From: Datisca glomerata
Lineage: Eukaryota > Streptophyta > Magnoliopsida > Cucurbitales > Datiscaceae
Reading direction: 5' to 3'
Length of the DNA stretch: 64,000 nucleotides
NCBI GenBank assembly: GCA_003255025.1
Contig: QANY01013809.1
Location: 591,382 to 655,381 of the forward strand
The translations under genes were made by a program, and so were the position numbers. The notes beneath the pieces were generated by a model. It saw only the letters and a list, made by a program, of their open reading frames with translations. It searched no databases and had not been told where the DNA came from. This document shows, in pieces, positions 11,503-24,524 of the stretch. Numbering within the stretch: the stretch's first letter is position 1; the number at the start of each line of letters is the position of its first letter.

Positions 11503-13290
11503 GATTGTAGGACAATATGTTAATGAGCATACATGTTCTTTAGATATCATTCAGAGTGATCACGTACAAGCCATTGTTGCTTTGGTTAGCGATTATGTGA
11601 AGCATAGACATGTGAATGATGTTGGTGATCATACTACACCTATGGATATCATTGATTTTATGCGTACGAAACATGGTGTTTCAATGAGCTACAATAAAGC
11701 TTTTCGGGCCAAACATGGAGCTCTAGGATTGGTTTGATATTCACCTGAAGAGTCATATTCTATGTTACCGTCATATTGCTTTGCTTTAAAGGAGGAAAAT
11801 TCTTGAAATGGTTCAAGATTCACTGAGAGAGTCATATTCTATGTTACTATTATTGAGACTGACATTGAATCTCATTTCAAGTACATGTTCGTTGGTTTGG
11901 GAGCATCAATTCGTGGGAGTGCACATTGTAGACCAATCATCGTCGTTGATGGAACCTTCTTGAAAAACAAATATAATGGTATTCTTCTAACCGCTTGTAT
12001 GATGATGCAAATGATCAAATTTTGCCTTTGGTTGCTGTATTGGTTGATTCTGAAAATGATTTATCGTGGGAATGGTTTCTAATGAAGTCGAGTAGAGTTA
12101 TTGGTTTTCGGGAGGATTTGGTGGTTATGTCTGATAGGCATGGTAGCATCACTAAAGCAGTACATAAAACACTCCCACATGTTGATCATGGTATATGCAT
12201 GGAACATTTTATTGATGAATTTGCACGAGAATTTTAAAAAATATAGCATTGATTCCACGTTCTACTCAAGTGCAAAGGCGTCCTGGGTTAAAGATTTTGA
12301 GAAGTATATGTCTTGTTTAGAAGCTTTAGTCTCATCTATTCATGCTTATCTAAAGAAAGCTGACTATTGTATATGGTCATGTGCTTATTGTAAGAGATGT
12401 CGATTTAATGTTATGTGTAATAACATTGCTGAAAGCTTTAATAACGTCATAGTTGATACTAGATCTTGCCCGATTTGTATGTGATTAAGTTGTGAGACAA
12501 AAGCTGCAAAGTAAGTTTTATGGAAGGAGAACATCTTCTTTATGTTTGATTACTTGTTTAAGTTCAACGACAGATGTTGAGCTTCATAATACAATGACTG
12601 AAGCATGAACAATGCAAGTAATATTTAATATACTTTTTATATGTACTGTATATATTAAATTGACACTGTTTTATTTTTTTATAGGTTCGTTTAGTTGATT
12701 TAAATAAGTTTCATGTCAATGATGAGTGTATGCATTATATTAAAGATATGTAGTTGTAAAAAAAATCAGATGATTGATTTTCCTTGTTCTCATGTTTGTG
12801 TGGTCCTTGTGAAGAGGAATATGTCTCTCTATCCTTTTGTGCCATATTACTATACGAAGGCTGCATTGGAAGTGACATATAGATATGTAATACTTCATGT
12901 TGGTAATGAGTGTGAGTGGATTATTCCTGAAGATGTGCAGAGTCTGAAGGTATTTCCTCCTTTAGTTAAACGAAAACTAGGTAGACCCAAGAAGAGTAGA
13001 TACGTTTTTGCAGATGAATTTAAACAACGCTTGAGGTGTAGCCATTGTCGTAAATTAGGACACAACCGAAGAACGTGCAAGTATGTAAGGGATGTTAGTT
13101 ACAATGGTTCTTATTTTTCATACATATGTATTGAATATGTTTCTTTGAAGTTAATTCTATCTTTTGTATTTGAATACTATTTGAACAGTGTTACTTTTTT
13201 AGTAATCTACACAATCATTGAATATAAGACTTTTGATGTTGGTTTTGTGAATTGTGAAATGTCTTTGGTTATTTTTTGTTTCTAATAACC
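11503..13290 (+). pseudogene. MuDR-like transposase, catalytic and C-terminal part
   Basis: It continues the frame broken at 2040. The catalytic MULE domain shows VVDGTFLKNKYNGILLTA and then ILPLVAVLVDSENDLSWEWF, followed by VVMSDRHGSITKAV and a CMEH segment (about 11930-12237). The first two acidic residues of the MULE DDE triad are visible in VVDGT and MSDRH. After about 12700 come a SWIM zinc finger (CSCKKNQMIDFPCSHV), a basic GRPKK patch and a CCHC knuckle (CSHCRKLGHNRRTC, about 13036-13080). Frameshifts near 11740, 12000, 12237 and 12490 and internal stops make it a pseudogene, although an intron near 12600-12690 is plausible. It lies in the nucleus-acting Mutator superfamily and is convergent with the DUF1985 gene. 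Confidence 0.88.
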
Positions 13291-13723
13291 TTATATCTTT
13301 TTTTATTATAAGGTCATACGTTAGTCATTCATACATATATACTATCTATATTAGATATAAATATATATTTATATATAATATATATTATATATAGATATAT
13401 TTACTGTATATTTTATGTATCATACTGTTGAGCATTTTATTTTATGTACCTAATTCAATTTATTTTTTATTAAGCAGTATTTTATACACAACAAATATTT
13501 CATTGACTATCTTTTGGTGGAGTTTGGATATTTATATTAGATTATACTCCTAAACCTTTAGAACTTATAATAATGCTCTATATTGACTATCATTACTATC
13601 ATGCACTAAAAAATATTCAATAAGAGAAATAGTATTAAACATAGTTAACTAACAAATATTCAATATAGTGTAACCACTTAGAATTTAGTTAACTAACAAA
13701 TATTCAATATAGTATATAACCCT
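13291..13723. other. Spacer between the convergent MULE genes, with a 28-bp direct repeat
   Basis: This is AT-rich sequence without coding signal. Two copies of TAGTTAACTAACAAATATTC and the following CAATATAGT occur at 13642-13669 and 13686-13713. I expected a Ulp1 protease domain around here, given the gene on the minus strand, but do not see one. Confidence 0.5.
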
Positions 13724-14037
13724 TACCAATTCACATATGCATAATGTCAAATTATGCAACAAAAAATACCAATATATTTTTTTAACAATCCGACTGAAAC
13801 TTAAAAGTGTTTCAATCCATCTACAAACAACTATTTCACTTCTTGAATAAATTGAAGCTCGGTATCTCATATTCTTCCACACCTTTTTTTGACTTATCAT
13901 CTCGTTTATTGTACCGTGTTACGTACGGTGATGCCAATGTTTGGGGCATTTAATCTGTCTTTTAAAAGCAGTAATATCCTCGGTAATGTTGGTAGAACTG
14001 TCCATTGTACAGTCTTCTTCTTTCCATTTTCTTTTCT
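13724..14037 (-). pseudogene. Probable downstream exon of the DUF1985-type gene
   Basis: On the minus strand a CTTGTAG acceptor at 14038-14044 opens a stretch that reads KRKWKEEDCTMDS, then ITAFKRQIKCP and, after a frameshift, QTLASPYVTRYNKRDDKSKK. The KSPYV-type basic stretch resembles the linker before the protease region in MULE-borne Ulp1-like genes. Stops follow, and a GTAAGG donor-like site lies near 13724. It is separated from the rest of the gene by Copia-2. Assignment to the same gene rests on strand, order and the exact target duplication of Copia-2. I did not find the His-Asp-Cys catalytic residues of a Ulp1 protease. Confidence 0.35.
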
Positions 14038-14209
14038 CTACAAGAAAAAAAGCATTAAAATACCTAGTGTAAATATGATATATTCGATATATATATAATT
14101 TTTTCTATTCTCAACTTTGGTTTGAATGGCTCTTCATTCTCTGTGGGTTTGTCAGTTCATGAGCTTGCACATCATTCTTCTTTGACATATTTATGAATCA
14201 TGTTATTAC

Positions 14210-15884
14210 TGTAAGAATTATGTCCATAAAGTAGGGTATACTAATTATTTATGAGTATTTAATTATTTCTTTGACATTTATATATTACTGAATTTTATGA
14301 ATGAATTTAAGTTTTCTTTAATTAATGTATGCTTATAATTTACTTAAGTCCTGAAATTATTATCAATGTAAGAAGAGTAAAGATTGAGCAGTCTTCCAGA
14401 TAAACTCTTATGAGATAGTTCAAAACATTGTTTGCAGTCTTAGAATCGACTGGACAATCGAGTCTAATTATGAATATTAGGCTGAACCAAATGATGTCAG
14501 TCTCGGGAAATGAGAGTGGAGACTCTAACAGTTGACCTAAACATGTTATAGAACATGTTGAATAGACTAGTAATAAATTATTTTAAAGCAAAGTCGTTTA
14601 GCCAGCTCCAAATCTAATTGTTACACCTTAAGGGTATTTTTGTAATTATTTTAATCCTGAGATGAATACGAAACTTGACTTAGTTACTTACGATATTTGA
14701 TGTGCCAAAGGAATGAGTTCGAATTTTCGGACAATACATCGATTGTTGGGATCGTGATTGAGCTATATTGGAGTTGCGTGATTCACAGATATGAAATTCA
14801 TGGTTAGATTGTAAAAGCAACAATACCACCTTATGTTGTATTAATGAGTGTGTGAATAAATAAACCTGGTCAGCACGTCATTGTTATGTCTTTCTTATTC
14901 ATAGTTAATAAAGGAGTTAAGTAAATAATAACTAGATGAGTAAAATGGTAATTTTACATCCCCTCTTGTTACTGATATTCACGAAGGGTAACATTGTAAA
15001 ATATTCTATGAAACGTGAAATGAAAATATTTATTTGCACCATCAGAAAATGCAGTGCGCATGAATTCAGAGTTGATTCGGCATCGAACTTATAGAGATTT
15101 ATGGAGATAAATTAGCCGGGTATTTGAATCTCATAACTTTATTTATGTGGTCCATTCGGTCTGAGGAGTAGCTCATAAGGAGAGATGAGAAACAACGTCA
15201 GTTGGGCCAGAAATATATTTTGGACCAAGGTATACTTCCCGAACCCATATGTGATGAGTGTCATCATTAAATTAGTGAAGACCAAAATTAATTAATTTGT
15301 TATTCTCTAATGATTATATGATTAGGAAATAAAATTAATTAACTAATTAATTGATATGGATCAATTTTATTTATCAATTTAAATTGAAGAATTTGGACAC
15401 AGTCTTGGCTCCAGGGGAGTTGTAAAAATCACAGATAGTATGACAGATAGGGAGCAGAAAAGAGTTTCTCTCCCATCCCCCTTACAATTACCGCCGAAAA
15501 CTATCAGAGGAAGAAGAAAAAAATATTTTTTCTTCCTCAGTTGTTTAGAGAGCCCACACTCTATTTCTAAGAATATCCTTGCGACATGTACTTTTGAATC
15601 TTATGGGTGGTTGTTGGTGTAAAGATCAATTGAAGTTCTGCGAATTTCAAGAACGAAGAAAGCAAGACAAATAATTGGATCCCGTCAAATCATAATTTCT
15701 CCAATACAAGAAAATGTATAAACAATTGCTATCTTTTCTCAATACGTTTATCTGAATATGTATAATCGTTGAATGATTTTATATTTAATTTGATTAAATA
15801 TTTGTTTTGAAAATTTTTTATATTTCACCCACGAACCGTACGTGGTTCATTGATTTTCTTCAAATTTTAAAACTCGGTCCAACA
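14210..15884 (+). repeat. Copia-2 5' LTR
   Basis: It is 1675 bp and starts TG and ends CA. It shares with the right LTR the segments CATAAAGTAGGGT near the start and ACTCGGTCCAACA (ACTCGATCCAACA on the right) at the end. A purine-rich GAGGAAGAAGAAAA tract lies near 15509-15525. Confidence 0.92.
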
Positions 15885-15886
15885 AT

Positions 15887-15898
15887 TGGTATTAGAGC
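15887..15898 (+). other. Copia-2 primer binding site
   Basis: TGGTATTAGAGC begins two bases after the LTR end. It is one change from the plant copia initiator-tRNA-Met site TGGTATCAGAGC. Confidence 0.88.
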
Positions 15899-17778
15899 CT
15901 AACTTTCTTGATTATGCATATTCTGTGATTAAACGCATACATGAATGAATATTGTGATATTGGCATATATTTTTGTATGGTAGATTCAAAGCATGTTTGA
16001 ATGTGTTTTATGAATGAATCCCGATCGATTGGCTCTAGGTGTTATATTTCAATTCTAGAATTAATGTACGCCGAAAATGTGGCATAGGATTTTATGTATC
16101 TTTAAATTCCATATAAATCCTTCATGAATGCGTTCCGATCCATCGCCATGCGAATCCTGAGATGTCGTCGTTCACGTCACGCCACCGTCGTTCGCTCCAA
16201 GTTACATGCAAAACCGTCCACCGCCGTGATGCGGTGGTGACCGGGCAACCGCAACGACGGTGGTACTGTCTCGCTGCCACCGGCGGCAGCAATCCTTATG
16301 ATTACCAGGGTTCGGGGCACAAATCTCCTGATACCACGTTGCTCTATCCATATGATGCTTCGCGAAAACCCTTATCCTATTTTTTATCGTTTAAATTTGA
16401 ATTTTTAATTATAAAATTTAAAAGGTTAAATGATAATTAAAATTCAAAAGTTAATTATCAATTTTATCTTTTGAATTTTGAATTCAAAATATAATTATCT
16501 ATTTCATCTTTTAATCTTTTGAATTTTGAATTCAAAAGATAATTCCCAATTTTATCTTTTTTATCTTTTAAATTTTGAATTTTAAAATGATAGTTATCAA
16601 TTTTAATTTTTTGAAAATTAAAATTTAATTAATTGATTGAGTTTGACCAAAGTTTGATAAGTCTTTAATTTTTTTATTAATAAAATTCAGTTAATTTAAA
16701 AAATGATATTTAATAGGATTATTTAATTAGGAAATAGTTTTTTTAATTAAATGGTTTGATCAAAGCTTGGAGATTATAATAGGACTTGACTTTGGTAAAG
16801 AGTTACAAGTGAGTTTAACTTCCAGAAGGAGATAATTATTGATGCCATAAAGACTAGTATTTAAATTATTATAATTTAATTATTAATCTTTTTATGGGTT
16901 GTAATTTGAAATGAATCATAAAGAGGTTAATTTTGAATGTATGACTTATTATTAATATCGCATCCTCATGTAACATGCCATATAGAAATAGGAATATGCC
17001 AATATCAAATTGTCATGTAGCATGTACATGCATTATTGTAGTTTAAATTTATAATGCGTCATAATTTTAAATACAATATGAATTTTGTAAAGTTATAAAT
17101 TTTAAATTGTGATTTAAATTTTATAAAAGTCTGTAATTTTTGAAAACTTACTTTTCAAAATTATAAAGAGTTATGATTTTTGAAAAAGTAAACAAAATCC
17201 ATTTTTTTCAAAAATTAAGTGGGAGGGTCGTTTACGTTGAAACGTTCCCAAAATATCCAACGCAAACTTGGTTGCGGCATGAGGAATGATTTAGAGCCTC
17301 CCTAACGGCCCTCTCTTCAGTGGGAGAAACTTAAAATCATGTCGCTTTGAGTTATCGAGCTGTTTAAAAAGCTAAAGCTTGTAAAAGAAGTGCTGAGGCG
17401 GGTCCGTCCCTAGACGAACCATTAGTTCACATCAATTTTTAAAGCTGATACTTTGGTTAAACACTAGATCAAAGCGCATGAATCTCTCATATGAGGTATT
17501 CAATGGGGTTAAGGTGACCAAAACCCTTAGTGATTGGTTAAGCTAGATATAGTGGCATCTGGAGAAGCATTAACCAAATGAGAAGAGTCTCGATACGATA
17601 GGAGATAACTCGGGCATTGTCTTTAGATGAGACAAGCTATCGTTGTTGATCGTAACATCATGAAAAATATATGTTTTTCTCAGATTTTTAAATATTTAAG
17701 TATTTACATCATGCATCATACCTTCCTGAATAATTGAGTATTTATTTACACCGCTTTATTTGTTCTTTTTCAGTAATA
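15899..17778 (+). other. Copia-2 leader with GC-rich island and AT tandem repeat
   Basis: This is the untranslated leader before gag. A GC-richer island at about 16150-16340 contains an open frame (16162-16440) with no recognisable domain. From 16441 to about 16610 there are four imperfect units of about 40-50 bp, each starting with AATTCAAAA or a variant and containing ATTTTATCTTTTGAATTTTG. A purine-rich GTGGGAGGGTCG segment lies at about 17220. Confidence 0.65.
16441..16610. repeat. AT-rich tandem repeat in the Copia-2 leader
   Basis: There are about four imperfect units of roughly 40-50 bp built on AATTCAAAA and ATCTTTTGAATTTTG. They lie wholly within the leader and are not seen in Copia-1A. 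Confidence 0.7.
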
Positions 17779-20700
17779 ATGTCATTACCCACACTCACGA
17801 CAATCTTAAATGGGAATAAACTCATTGGTGAAAATTACATGGATTAGAAACCTAATCTTGATATCATGGTGGTAGTATAAAAGTACAAGTTCCTGCTCAC
17901 CACCATTTGTCCCCTTAAGCCTATTGCTGAATCGACTCAAGAGGAAAATGATGCCCATTCTTATTGGCTGCGTGCTGATGAGATCGTCAGGTGTTACATC
18001 TTGGCATCTGTTGTAATATGTTGCAACAATCACATCAGAACATGGAGATTGACGCTGATATGATGTTGAGCATCATCAAAATGTTCGGGGATCAGAGTCG
18101 TCAAGCTAAATAGGTTGTTGTGTAAAACTTCATGAATTGCTGGATGAAACCCAGAACTCATGTCAGATAACATATGATGCTGATCAATAGTTATCTAAAT
18201 GAGATGGAGATCGTGGGAGCCGAGGTAGATGGCACGACTCAAGTTGATATGATCATCGAGAACCTGCCAAACACTTTTAAGAACTTCAAACTTACTTATT
18301 CAATGAATAAGTTGAGGTACTCTCTTTCAGAACTTATGAATGAGTTGTAAGTTGCTGAGACCCTATTTTTGAAGGGCAAGAGGAAGAATGGAGAAGCAAA
18401 CTTTATTAAAAGTAAGCATTCCACCTCTGGCACTAAAAAGAAACACAAGAGAGGTCCGAGGAAAGCTAATAAGTAGAACTCGAAAGCAGCGAAAGGCAAG
18501 GGCACTGTGAAAGTGGACGAATCGAAAGACAAGTGTCATTATTGTCGAGTCGCTGGCCATTGGAAATGTAACTGCCCGAATTATCTCAAGGATTTGAAAT
18601 CTAAAGGTACATTACTTGTTACTGAGGCCTGTTATATGGCTGACTCTACTATCTCCTAGATTGTAAACTCTACAGCCACTAGCCATATATGTTGTTCCCC
18701 GAAGGGTTTTAAGGAAAGCGGAAGGCCTAACGAGGATGAGTTCAGCTTCCGTTGGGGAAAGAAAGCACTAGTATCGGCAGTATCAATTGGAACAATCAAA
18801 TTATTTTTTGATCAACGTTATTTGGTTTTACGTGTTGTTTATTATATATTGATTTTTAGGAAAAACCTCCTTTCAGTAGCTAGTTTAATTGAGCAATGAT
18901 TATCTTTGGATTTCATTAATAATGATATTGATATTTTTAAAAATGAAAGCTTAATTACTACTGCACGAATGATAAATAATTTATTTGATGTAAAACCAGA
19001 AGTTCTAATGATATATGACACTGAAGTAAATACCGATTTACAAAGAGATAGTAAAAGGTTGAAGTCTGAGTCAATCGATCTAACTTACTTATGGCACTTG
19101 TGTCTTGGTCACATTAGCCTAGACAAGATGGTCCATTTCAAACTTTAAGTATGTGATCACTATCGACATGTGAATCCTACATAGAAGGTAACATGACCAA
19201 TAGACCCTTTTCAGCGAAGGGTGAAAGAGTCATTCAATGCCTTGAACTCGTATATAGTGATGTATGTGGGACATTGAATGTCCAAGTAAGAGGAAGTTTT
19301 AAATATTCTGTAACATTCATAGATGGCTACTCACATTTTGGACATGTTTATCTAATGCGTCAAAAGTTTGAAACCTTTGAAAATTTCAAAGAGTACAAAT
19401 CTATGGTTGAGAAGCAATTAGAAATAAAATTCAAAACATTACAATCCGATCATGGTGGAGTGTACTTGCTAGGAGAGTTCGAATACTTTCTTAAGGAATA
19501 AGGTATTCTTTCTCAACTTACAACACCTGACAATCCAGAACATAATAGTGTGTCAGAGAGAAGGAATCAAGCTCTGATGGTTATGTTTAGATCAATGATG
19601 AGTTACTCATTCCTCCCAGATTTGTTCTGAGAATATGCCTTGAAAATAGTGACCTATATTCTGAATCAAGTTCCGTCAAATACGGTGCCTAGTACACCAT
19701 ATGAAAGATGGAATGGGCGAAAGCCGTCCATAAGCCACCTTAGGATATGAGGATGCCCGACACACGTGCTGAGACTGAAAACAGGTTAGTTGGCAGTCGA
19801 TCAAAATTATGCATGTTTGGAGGATTTCTCAAGGGAACAGGGGGATGTGTCTTTTATAGTCCAACCGACAAAAAAATATTCGTGAGCACGAATTCACGTT
19901 TTCTTGAGGAGGACTATATAAGAAGTGTGAAGCCGAGAAACACATTTCCGATAGAGGAATTATTGAGTGGCAGGACACCAAGTCCCTGATAAGGACCTGT
20001 TCCTGATTCAATAATGGAAGAACCATAGCAGGAGTCAGAGCCTCGACGTAGTGGGAGGGTTGTGAAAAACCTAATAGGAACATGTCTTATAGAGATGCCT
20101 TAACGATAGTCTCTAATAAAGATCATGATGAACCTATTTTCTACTCACAGATTATGGCTGGTCCTGAAGCATACTATGGAAAGATGTCGTGAACGTCGAG
20201 ACACAATCAATGTACTCGAACAGATTCTGAACTTGTAGATCCTTTTGAAGGGGCAAACCTCGTATGGTGCAAATGGCTTTATAAGAAAAAAAGAGATCCA
20301 GATGAGAATGTGGAGACATTCAAAGCTAGGCTAGTAGCCAGTGGTTACATAAAAAAGAAAGGTATTAACTATGATGATACCTTCTCGCTAGTGGCTATGT
20401 TTAAATCCATTCGAATCCTCGTATCTACTGTTACTGTCCTCGATTATGAAATTGGGCAGGTGGACGTCAAGACTGTTTTTCTGAATGGCAATCTTGGATC
20501 AACTAGACGGGTTCATGGAGAAAGGCCAAACGAGCAAGGTTTATGAACTGTTGAAGTCCATTTATGGACTTAAGCAAGCGTCCCGATCGTGGAATATCAG
20601 ATTCGACAAAACTGCTAATAACTTTAGTTTGAGCAGTTAGTGGATGAACCATGTGTGTCTAGCTGATATATGAAGGGAATGTGATTTTTCTGGTTTTATA

Positions 20701-21677
20701 TGTGGGCGATATTCTACTTATTGGGAATGATATAGGAAAATTATCTGATATCAAGATTTGGCTTAGAAAATAATTTGATATGAAGGATCTTAGAGAAGTT
20801 GTCTTTGTCCTACGTATTTAGATTGGAAGAACAAATAATTAGCACTTTCTGAAGCATCTTATATTGATAAGATGATGGATCACTTCAGTATGCATGACTC
20901 CAAGTAGGGATATCTTCCCTTTAGGCATGGAGTGAGCCTCTCCAAAGAGCAGTCTCCCAAGACTCCTCAAGAAGAGGAAGACGTGAAAAAGATTCTCTCT
21001 GCCTCAACCGTAGGAAGTCTCATGTATGCAATATTTTACACTAGACCAGATATTTGCTAAGCTGTAGGTGTGGTGAGTCATTTCCAATATAATCTTATAC
21101 TCGAGCATTGGAATATTGTCAAGCATATCCTCAAGTATCTTAGGAGAACGAAAAACTATATGCTTGTATCCTCAGGTACTAACCTGAATATGATGGGTTA
21201 TATCGAATCCAATTTTCAAGCAAACAAGGGTTCTAGGAGGTCCACATTAAGATCGTTGTTCATCTTGAATGGCGGAGTAGTGGTATGGAGAAGTATGAAG
21301 TAATCTTGTATTGTTGATTCTACCATGGAAGCTGAGTATGTGGTAGCTTGTGAAGCTGTAGAGGAGGCTATCTGGCTTAGAAAGTTTTTAAAGACTCTGG
21401 AAGTCGTTCTAGATGCTAACAAACCCATGACACTTTATTGCGATAACAATGGGGCTGTAGCAAACTTGAAGGAACTGATGAGCCAAGATTCAAACACATA
21501 TAGCGGAGAGTACCACCTCATCAAATAGATAGTCCAGCTTGGAGATGTTGAAGTAACACACATATTCGATAGTCAACAACCTGACAGATCCATTCAAGAA
21601 GACTTTAAACAGTAAAGTCTTTGATGGTCATCTGTAGGGCATGGGGATACAAGATTGTACATGCCTGCTTTAGTCCA
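17779..21677 (+). pseudogene. Copia-2 gag-pol polyprotein, degenerate
   Basis: The ATG at 17779 opens gag (MSLPTLTTILNGNKLIGENY) with an early TAG. Domains in order: a zinc knuckle with an intact CCHC (18534-18575, CHYCRVAGHWKCNC); protease whose DSGA reads NSTA (18666-18677) after a Trp-to-stop change; GAG-pre-integrase (YLWHLCLGHISLDKM, near 19090); integrase core (LVYSDVCGTLNV, LQSDHGG, SERRNQ); reverse transcriptase with QVDVKTVFLNG and a YVDD box changed to YVGD (20699-20710); and RNase H with SSGTNLNMMGYIES and MEAEYVVACEAVEEAIWL (about 21070-21528). Loss of the protease aspartate and of one catalytic RT aspartate, plus many stops, makes it inactive. Confidence 0.9.
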
Positions 21678-21687
21678 AGTGGAAGAT
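21678..21687 (+). other. Copia-2 polypurine tract
   Basis: AGTGGAAGAT lies directly before the 3' LTR start. It matches the usual AAGTGGGAGA-like copia polypurine tract. Confidence 0.75.
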
Positions 21688-23485
21688 TATTAGAATTATG
21701 TCCATAAAGTAGGGTGTAATAACTATTTATGAGTGTTTAGTTATGTCTTTGACTTTTATATATTAGTGAATTTTAGGAATAAATGAATTTTATTAATTAA
21801 AGTGTGTTTATAATTTACTTAAGTTCTGAAATTATTATCAATGTAAGAAGAGTAAACACTGAGCGGTTTTCCAAACAAACTCTACTAAGATAGTTCAAAA
21901 TATTATTCGCAGTCTTAGAACTGACTTGACAATCGAGTCCAATTATGACTGTTAGGTTGAATCAAAAGATGTCAGTCTCTGGGCATAGGAGTGGAGAATC
22001 TAACGGTTGACCTAGACATGTTATGAAATATATTAAATAGACCAGTAACAACTTACTTTAGAGCAAATCCGTTTATCTAGCTTCAAATCTAGTTGTTACA
22101 CCTTAAGGGTATTTTCACAATTACTTTAATCCTGAGGTGAATACGAAACTGGCCTTAGTTATTTGCCATCTTTGATATGCCAAAGGAGTGAGTTTGAATT
22201 TCCGGACAATACACCGGATGTTGGGATCGTGATTCAGTTATGTTGAAGTTGTGTGATTCACATATATGGAATTCGTGGTTAGATTGCAAAATCAACAATA
22301 TCACCTTATGCTTTATTGATGAGTGTGTGAATAGATAAACCTGGCTAGGTACTCAATGAAATGAATCGTTGAATAAGACATGATGAATTATACAAGACAT
22401 CTCACTGTTATGTCTTTCTTATTCACAGTCAATAAAAGAGTTATGGAAATAATAACTAAAAAGGTAAGTTGATAATTTTACATCCCGTTCTTGTTACTGA
22501 TATTCATGAAGGTTAACGTCATAAAATATATCTGGACCATGAAAATGAAAATGTTTATTTATGCCTACAGCAAATGTAGCGCGAATGAATCAAAAGTTGA
22601 TTCGACATCAAACCTATAGTGGAGTCGTACGATGTCGGGATTAAATATTTTAGGAATTTATGAAGATAAATTAGCCTGGTATTTGAATCTCATAGCTTTA
22701 TTCATTTAAGTCCCTTCGGTCTCAGAAGTAGCTCATAAGGACATGAATAAGAAACAACATCAGTTGGACCAAAAATGTGTTTTGGACCAAGGTACACTTC
22801 CCCAGCTCATATGAGATGGATGTCATCACTAGATTAGTGAAGATCAAAATTAATGTTCAAATTAATTGATTTGTTATTTTCTACTTATTAGATAATTAGT
22901 AAATAAAAGAAAATAATTAATTAATCGATAGGTATCAATTTAATTTATCAATTTGAAATGCTGAATTTGGACACAATCTTGGCTCTATAAGAGATGTAAA
23001 AATCACAGATAGTAGTGCATAGGGAGATGAATTTTGGCAATTTGTCATATAAGGAGTAGAAAAGAGTTTCTCTCCCTTCCCCTATAGTTGCTGTCGAAAA
23101 CTATCAGAGGAAGAAGAAAATTTGTTTTTTCTTTCTCAGTTGTTTAGAGAGCCCACACTCTATTCCTAAGAATATCCTTGTGAGATATAATTCTGAATCC
23201 TATGGGTGATTGTTAGTGTGAAGATTAGTTAAAGTTATGTAAATCTCAAGAACGAATAATGTAAGAAAAATAATTGGATCCTGCCAAATCAAAATTTCTC
23301 TAATACAAGAAAACATATAAACTGTTTCTATATTTTCTCAATATGTTTATCTGAATATTTATAATCGTTAAATGGTTTTGCATTTAATTTTGTTAAATAT
23401 TTGTCTTTAAAAATTATTGATATTCTATTCACAGAACCGTTCATGGTTCGTTAATTTTCTTCAATTTTTAAAACTCGATCCAACA
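21688..23485 (+). repeat. Copia-2 3' LTR
   Basis: It is 1798 bp and the partner of 14210-15884. It carries extra segments relative to the 5' LTR, for example the stretch after CTGGCTAGGTACTC near 22350. It ends CCAACA and is followed by the target duplication ATTAC. Confidence 0.92.
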
Positions 23486-23490
23486 ATTAC

Positions 23491-23856
23491 ATATCTATAC
23501 CATACCATTATCTCAGTCTTTCCATTGTAATAAGTGATATCCTATTATTTTAGACTAGAACATTAACTTTCTATCAAAAGTAATTCCAAAACCAGATGTC
23601 AAATATACATAATTTCTTTCCAAAACTAGTTCTAATTTGTCAAACACATAACAAATAATGATGACAATTATCCAGCAACTAAACTCAAACATATAACATT
23701 TGCTACCTTTGGAAATCATCACTATAAACATGATAATAAAGTATATACGACATTATCCAGCAAATCATCACTATCATGTATACAAATAAAGCATATTCAA
23801 CATACAACAAATACAATGTATACGATATATATTTAATGAAGTTTTAATCGTGTTAC
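23491..23856. other. Intron-like AT-rich spacer next to Copia-2
   Basis: No gene or repeat is seen. On the minus strand it follows the GTAACA donor at 23856-23851 and is therefore probably intron of the DUF1985-type gene, with Copia-2 inserted in its downstream part. Confidence 0.45.
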
Positions 23857-24472
23857 CTAGTTTTTAGGTGCAACATCATTAGCGAGCCTTTCTTCTTCTT
23901 CTTGCTTATCTGTTGCATCATCTCCTTATTCTTCAGAAGCACCATATTCATTTCCTTCAAAATCTTCACTGTCTTCATCACCGTTTTCACTATGCCATCT
24001 TCATTTCCAGCATCTTTTCCATCATCTCCACCACAATCTTCATCATTTCCATCACCACCATCTAATTCATCATTACCACCATTTGATTCATCATCACCAA
24101 CATCTTTATCCTCGTCATGTTGGTTCTCCTCCTTGTAATATTAGTAATCATTCAATTTAGTAATCAAATTATAAAACAATCATATATTTTTTAAATTAAG
24201 GTGTAATATGACCATGCTATGGATTTCATCAATTTTTTGAAAACATTGTGTCCAATCTCTAAAATTGTTGCTTGTCTCATCATCATGCATTGACTATCTA
24301 TTTTCCATGTTTATGTCAAACTCCTCATTAGGTTCCAGTACACTCTTTCCTCTGTTTGACTTGAAAAAATGTTGCATGTATAGTCTTTCCATCTTATCTG
24401 ATGAAACCTCAATTGGAACAATTTGTAGCTACAAAAAAGAGCAGTATATTTTAAATATACAGTTCATACACG

Positions 24473-24524
<52 letters not shown>

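Larger units (their letters stand above)
14210..23485 (+). mobile_element. Copia-2: Ty1/copia LTR retrotransposon
   Basis: This is a complete-structure copia element of 9276 bp in plus orientation. LTRs are at 14210-15884 and 21688-23485, a PBS at 15887-15898 and a polypurine tract at 21678-21687. The flanking ATTAC at 14205-14209 and 23486-23490 is a perfect 5-bp target duplication. LTRs begin TGTAAGAATTATGTCC on the left (TATTAGAATTATG on the right) and end CCAACA. The internal gag-pol is intact in order but has many stops and key-residue changes. A solo LTR of the same family, in reverse orientation, lies at 42923-52450. The element landed between the transposase and the DUF1985 exons of the MULE region. 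Confidence 0.94.

Noticed and set aside
15440..15622. Short plus-strand open frame MTDREQKRVSL...
   Set aside because: It lies inside the Copia-2 5' LTR; no domain.
16162..16440. Open frame in the Copia-2 leader
   Set aside because: It lies between PBS and gag in a GC-richer island, with no recognisable domain and no conservation seen with Copia-1A.
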